Shown here one piece after another: positions 60,768 through 64,000 of a stretch of DNA of 64,000 nt. Position 1 is the stretch's first letter; each line of letters begins with the position of its first letter. Source of the stretch: Deltaproteobacteria bacterium (GTDB lineage Bacteria; Desulfobacterota; Syntrophorhabdia; Syntrophorhabdales; Syntrophorhabdaceae); NCBI GenBank assembly GCA_029777945.1, contig JAKORG010000019.1, positions 24,337 through 88,336 of the forward strand, given 5' to 3'. Made by a program: the position numbers and the translations under genes. The notes under the pieces are model-generated. The model did not search any database and had not been told where the DNA came from. It saw only the letters and a program-made list of their open reading frames with translations.

Positions 60768-62162
60768 ATGAAAAGGTTTTTTGTAATTGCACTTGCTCTT
60801 TTACTTGCTTTACCTGCCATCTCTTATGCAGGTTCGGCAACGAGTAGGTGGGATGTGACAATCGGCGGTTACGTTAAGGTTGAGTTGGGCTATTCAGACC
60901 AGTTAAGGGCAAACCAGTATATCGCACCTTACAGGGAATCAAAGGGAAGAAAAGTAGGTGGCGATGAGTACGGAAACTGGTTTATGACTGGTGTCCAGAC
61001 GCGGTTCAATTTCTTAATTAAAGGTCCTGATGTATGGGGTATGAAGAGCATGGCCTTCATAGAAGGTGACTTCTATGGAGCAGGCGGTACATACAGTGCT
61101 TCCACCCCTGGAGGAGAAATAACAGCCTATTATAATAACCAGGGTGGCTTCAGGTTAAGACATGCCTTCATCAAGTTGATAGACAAGAACCTTGAGATTA
61201 CCTTTGCCGGTAATACAACGCAGGTGTGGGGAACCTTAACAGGTACAGGTCAGGCACTTCTTACCTTATCCCCATGGCTTGACCCTGGTCTTTCAATCGG
61301 CTCAGGCCGTGTGCCCCAGTTCAATATCGAGTATTTTGCAATGAATAGAGAACTGGCACTCCTCTTTGGAATTTTCATGAATGAACAAGTTGTTGGAACA
61401 AACTATCCAACTGGTAGAATGGATACCTTTACTATGGGAGGTCCTTTTTTTCACGGTAGAATCCTGTATCAGACAGACAAAATCGGTAAAATTGGCAATG
61501 ACAAGCTTGCATTTACCGTTAATGGATTCTGGGGAAAAGAAAAGAGGGCATGGAACGCAGCAACAACTAATGCAGCTTTAACACCTACAGGCACAGCAAC
61601 CAAATGGAACGACAAGACTATTGACTCCTGGGGTGCCCATGGTAGCTTCTTCGTGCCCATTCTCCCTGAGAAGAATAACAATAAGGCAGGCTCAATCGGT
61701 TTTTCAGCATATGGCTGGATTTCTCAGAACCCAGGAACAGTTATAGGACCATACGCATTATTAGCTGGTCAGAGCGTTGCTGTTACTGGAGCAGGAACTG
61801 TAGCTCATGCTCTTGCAAGCTATGTGAGGAGTGATGGAAGCTGGGCAGCTCCAACGCTTTATGGATGGGGTCCTCAGCTTTATATCTACTTCACAAACAA
61901 TGTGATGTTAGATTTAGTCTATTCAGAACTCAAAGCAAATTTAAGCCAGCGTTATAAAAATAACTTTGCTGCAGCTACTAACTTAGAAAAGGTTACCCAG
62001 TTTGCAGCCATCCTTGCCTATGATCCGAATCCTGCACTGAAGTTCACACTCTCATATGATTACAACAAGGCTGATTACTCAAAAATAGCTCCAGCAACAT
62101 ATGGCATTGGTAGGACAGGTAAAGCCAACGTTTACAGGTTCGGTGCATTCTACTTCTTCTAA
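60768..62162 (+). CDS. Outer-membrane porin-like beta-barrel protein
   Basis: 464 residues from the ATG at 60768, which has an ideal SD (AGGAGG, 6 bases). A GTG at 60732 is in frame but would bury the signal peptide. The signal peptide FFVIALALLLALPAISYAG is cleaved near residue 21. The mature protein is rich in Gly, Asn, Tyr and alternating hydrophobic strands (WDVTIGGYVKVELGYSD, NLEITFAGNTTQVWG) and ends in aromatic FGAFYFF, the barrel signature. A strong promoter and terminator suggest high expression, as for a major general porin. Confidence 0.88.
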   Translation: MKRFFVIALALLLALPAISYAGSATSRWDVTIGGYVKVELGYSDQLRANQYIAPYRESKGRKVGGDEYGNWFMTGVQTRFNFLIKGPDVWGMKSMAFIEGDFYGAGGTYSASTPGGEITAYYNNQGGFRLRHAFIKLIDKNLEITFAGNTTQVWGTLTGTGQALLTLSPWLDPGLSIGSGRVPQFNIEYFAMNRELALLFGIFMNEQVVGTNYPTGRMDTFTMGGPFFHGRILYQTDKIGKIGNDKLAFTVNGFWGKEKRAWNAATTNAALTPTGTATKWNDKTIDSWGAHGSFFVPILPEKNNNKAGSIGFSAYGWISQNPGTVIGPYALLAGQSVAVTGAGTVAHALASYVRSDGSWAAPTLYGWGPQLYIYFTNNVMLDLVYSELKANLSQRYKNNFAAATNLEKVTQFAAILAYDPNPALKFTLSYDYNKADYSKIAPATYGIGRTGKANVYRFGAFYFF

Positions 62163-62179
62163 GAAAGACCATTTCAAAA

Positions 62180-62205
62180 AAGGGGCTTAAATTTAAGCCC
62201 CTTTT
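62180..62205 (+). terminator. Porin terminator
   Basis: AAGGGGCTTAAA / TTTAAGCCCCTT palindrome, stem of at least 8 bp GGGGCTTA/TAAGCCCC, followed by TTTAT. Confidence 0.8.
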
Positions 62206-62225
62206 ATAATTTAATCTTCTCGTTT

Positions 62226-62969
62226 TTAAGACTTTTTTAAAAATCTTTTTAAGAGCCTTTCAAAATAAAATATAAGATAATTTCTTGTCACATAAAATGC
62301 AACGATAAGTAATAAACTTATAGCGAGAATCACAAAGAAGGCCTGATACCTTCCGTGTCTTAATGCATCGCCCTGTAAGGTAAGCATCAATGTCCCGGGC
62401 AATCTACCTATGAGATTCATGACAAGAAAATCTGCAATCCTTATATGGGTAAGACCCAGTAGATAGCATAGAGAATCTTTAGGAAAACCGGGGATGACAA
62501 AAAAAATAAATGTAATGTAGAGGCCTTTGTGTGTTACAAAGTAGTTGAACTTTTCAATATATTCCCTTTTCACAACCTTTTCAACGAGCCTCATACCATA
62601 TCTCCTTGTTATACCAAATGCAACAAGAGAACCTATTGTAAGACCTATCGTGGACAGCAAAGCGCCCCATATTTTGCCATATAAAAAACCACCTACAAAA
62701 CCTGTAACCTCTCCCGGGATTGGTGCAAATACAACCTGGAGCGCCTGAATGATTATAAATACTAAAGCTGCAAAAGGTCCGAAAGATGAAATAAATGCCT
62801 TGAGCCGCCTTGAATCATAGAAAAACTTGTAATATCCAATTATTTCTTTCCATGCACCTTCATGGTATACATAAAAGATAAGTGAAATCAATGCAGCCAT
62901 TGATAGATACATTAACAACCTTAATATCCACGATGCACACCTTGTTTTGACTATGGAATTATTTTTCAA
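62226..62969 (-). CDS. TVP38/TMEM64 (DedA-like) membrane protein
   Basis: 247 residues from the TTG at 62969, which overlaps the stop of the preceding ATPase gene (TTGA). A longer frame up to 63038 would run 73 bases into that gene. Five to six membrane helices. The family block FAPIPGEVTGFVGGFLYGKIWGALLSTIG, and F-V-I-P-G-F-P-K-D in the second half, are typical of SNARE-associated/DedA proteins. These act in lipid or polyprenyl-phosphate flipping; the substrate here is unknown. Confidence 0.85.
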   Translation of the reverse strand: MKNNSIVKTRCASWILRLLMYLSMAALISLIFYVYHEGAWKEIIGYYKFFYDSRRLKAFISSFGPFAALVFIIIQALQVVFAPIPGEVTGFVGGFLYGKIWGALLSTIGLTIGSLVAFGITRRYGMRLVEKVVKREYIEKFNYFVTHKGLYITFIFFVIPGFPKDSLCYLLGLTHIRIADFLVMNLIGRLPGTLMLTLQGDALRHGRYQAFFVILAISLLLIVAFYVTRNYLIFYFERLLKRFLKKS

Positions 62970-64000
62970 GTCTGTATTGCCACTGTCCTTAATACTTCGT
63001 CTACTGTTGTCAGGCCTTCCTGTAAAAGAATAAGGCAATAGTCTTTTAAGGTTTTCATGCCTGATTTTATTGCCTCTTCCCTTATTGTGTGGGTCTCAGC
63101 GCCTTCTGCAATCAGGTGCCTTACTGTCTCGTTTACCATTAAGACCTCGTAAACACCCACCCTGCCTTTATAACCTGTAAGGCCGCATGCATCACAGCCC
63201 CTGCCTTTATAAAGCTCTGTTTCTTTAGGTAAGCCTAAATATTTTAAGATGACACTGTCTGGTTTGTACATTTCTTTACATTCAGGACAAATTCTCCGGA
63301 CAAGCCTCTGGGCAATGATACCTATTATGGATGTAGCAGTTAAAAAAGGCTCAATACCCATTTCGTTTAGTCTCATAAATGTGCTTGGTGCATCATTGGC
63401 ATGTAAGGTAGTAAATACAAGGTGACCTGTTAATGCTGCCTCCACGGCAATCTTTGCCGTCTCTTTATCCCTTGTCTCACCGACAAGTATTATATCAGGG
63501 TCCTGCCTTAGAAATGCCCTCAGCACCCTTGCAAAATCAAGCCCAATATCAGGGTTTACCTGCACCTGATTTATACCTGGTAAATCGTATTCTATGGGGT
63601 CTTCAACAGTGGATATGTTCACATCAATACTATTTTTTTCTGCCAGGGCACTATATAAGGTTGTGCTTTTTCCAGAACCTGTGGGTCCTGTGACGTATAT
63701 TATGCCGTAAGGCTTTGAAATCATCTCCCTGACCAAATCGAGGGTAGGCTTGTGCGTGATCAACCTGTCGAGCCCCATGGCAGTATTACTCTTATCCAGT
63801 ATCCTTGTGCATATCTTTTCACCGAATTTAGTAGGTATCGTAGACACCCTGAAGTCAATGGATTTACTGCCGATTTTCATGGTAATTCTTCCGTCTTGTG
63901 GAAGTCTTCTCTCTGTTATATCGAGTTTTGATATGATCTTCACCCTGCTCACAAGGGGCAGAATCACCTTTCTCGGTAGCACCATCTCTTCCCTTAACAC
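62966..64000 (-). CDS. Type IV pilus / type II secretion ATPase (PilB/GspE family), N-terminus beyond window
   Basis: The visible 344 residues cover the C-terminal ATPase. Walker A GPTGSGKSTTLYSAL, Asp box TVEDPIEYDLPGINQVQ, Walker B ILVGETRDKETA, His box TTLHANDAPS, and the tetracysteine zinc site CPECKEMY plus CDACGLTGYKGRVG are all intact. The zinc site argues for PilB/GspE rather than PilT. It powers pilus assembly or type II secretion. The remainder lies past the window edge. Confidence 0.93.
   Translation of the reverse strand: MLREEMVLPRKVILPLVSRVKIISKLDITERRLPQDGRITMKIGSKSIDFRVSTIPTKFGEKICTRILDKSNTAMGLDRLITHKPTLDLVREMISKPYGIIYVTGPTGSGKSTTLYSALAEKNSIDVNISTVEDPIEYDLPGINQVQVNPDIGLDFARVLRAFLRQDPDIILVGETRDKETAKIAVEAALTGHLVFTTLHANDAPSTFMRLNEMGIEPFLTATSIIGIIAQRLVRRICPECKEMYKPDSVILKYLGLPKETELYKGRGCDACGLTGYKGRVGVYEVLMVNETVRHLIAEGAETHTIREEAIKSGMKTLKDYCLILLQEGLTTVDEVLRTVAIQT

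Noticed and set aside
1..64000. CRISPR array or prophage
   Set aside because: No regularly spaced repeats, cas genes, integrase or phage structural genes were seen.

Overview
This window looks like chromosome from a strictly anaerobic, low-GC, Gram-negative bacterium. Signs of an outer membrane are a porin, a YjbH-like protein, an ExbB/ExbD/TonB set and a periplasmic multihaem cytochrome. Signs of anaerobic life are a class III ribonucleotide reductase, a tungsten aldehyde:ferredoxin oxidoreductase with its ferredoxin, and ETF/FixCX plus acyl-CoA dehydrogenase. The gene content best fits a Desulfobacterota ('deltaproteobacterial') or syntroph-like lineage. That placement is inference, because no rRNA gene is present.

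Layout. 1-5.4 kb (minus): the start of a YjbH-like gene, then an operon running acyl-CoA dehydrogenase, etfB, etfA, fixC, fixX that carries electrons from acyl-CoA oxidation to quinone or ferredoxin. 5.4-11.7 kb (minus): the housekeeping block rpsU, yqeY, mutS2, dnaG, rpoD. 12-15.5 kb: small genes, marC, a TPR lipoprotein and a sodium:solute symporter with a 51-aa partner. 15.5-21.1 kb (minus): an AICAR transformylase lacking the IMP cyclohydrolase domain, transketolase, nth and polX. 21.3-26.1 kb (plus): ubiD, ubiA and a three-gene ABC importer. 26-31 kb: hybrid histidine kinase, frameshifted HDOD gene, tRNA-Lys, ccdA and ppx. 31.1-33.1 kb: a decayed IS1634-like insertion sequence that left only the last 38 codons of a nifS-like gene. 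33.2-37.4 kb (minus): nrdD, a glutaredoxin-like protein and nrdG behind tandem NrdR-like boxes, and a GalT homologue. 37.5-42.2 kb (plus): ftsH, folP, cdaA, cdaR, pdxJ. 42.3-44.5 kb (minus): multihaem cytochrome c with an in-frame UGA, an exported rhodanese, and tRNA-Leu. 44.6-47.2 kb (plus): a structured leader RNA and two tandem aminotransferases. 47.2-55.3 kb: glgC, a histidine kinase, rsmI, a lytic transglycosylase, pgsA, a degenerate priA and murI. 55.4-58.7 kb: ferredoxin, AOR, an IclR regulator, and a possible small RNA. 58.7-64 kb: exbB/exbD/tonB, a porin, a TVP38-type membrane protein and the end of a PilB/GspE ATPase.

The most notable observations are: (1) an 11-haem cytochrome c whose frame is crossed by one UGA, followed at once by a GC-rich hairpin that fits bacterial SECIS rules, so it may be a selenoprotein cytochrome co-transcribed with a rhodanese; (2) a 5' leader before the aminotransferases with five mutually exclusive arms and two terminators; (3) a PriA homologue that has lost its helicase motifs but kept its zinc fingers; (4) a TTGTATACAA palindrome recurring before the acyl-CoA dehydrogenase and the symporter; (5) a small terminator-ended transcription unit before exbB.
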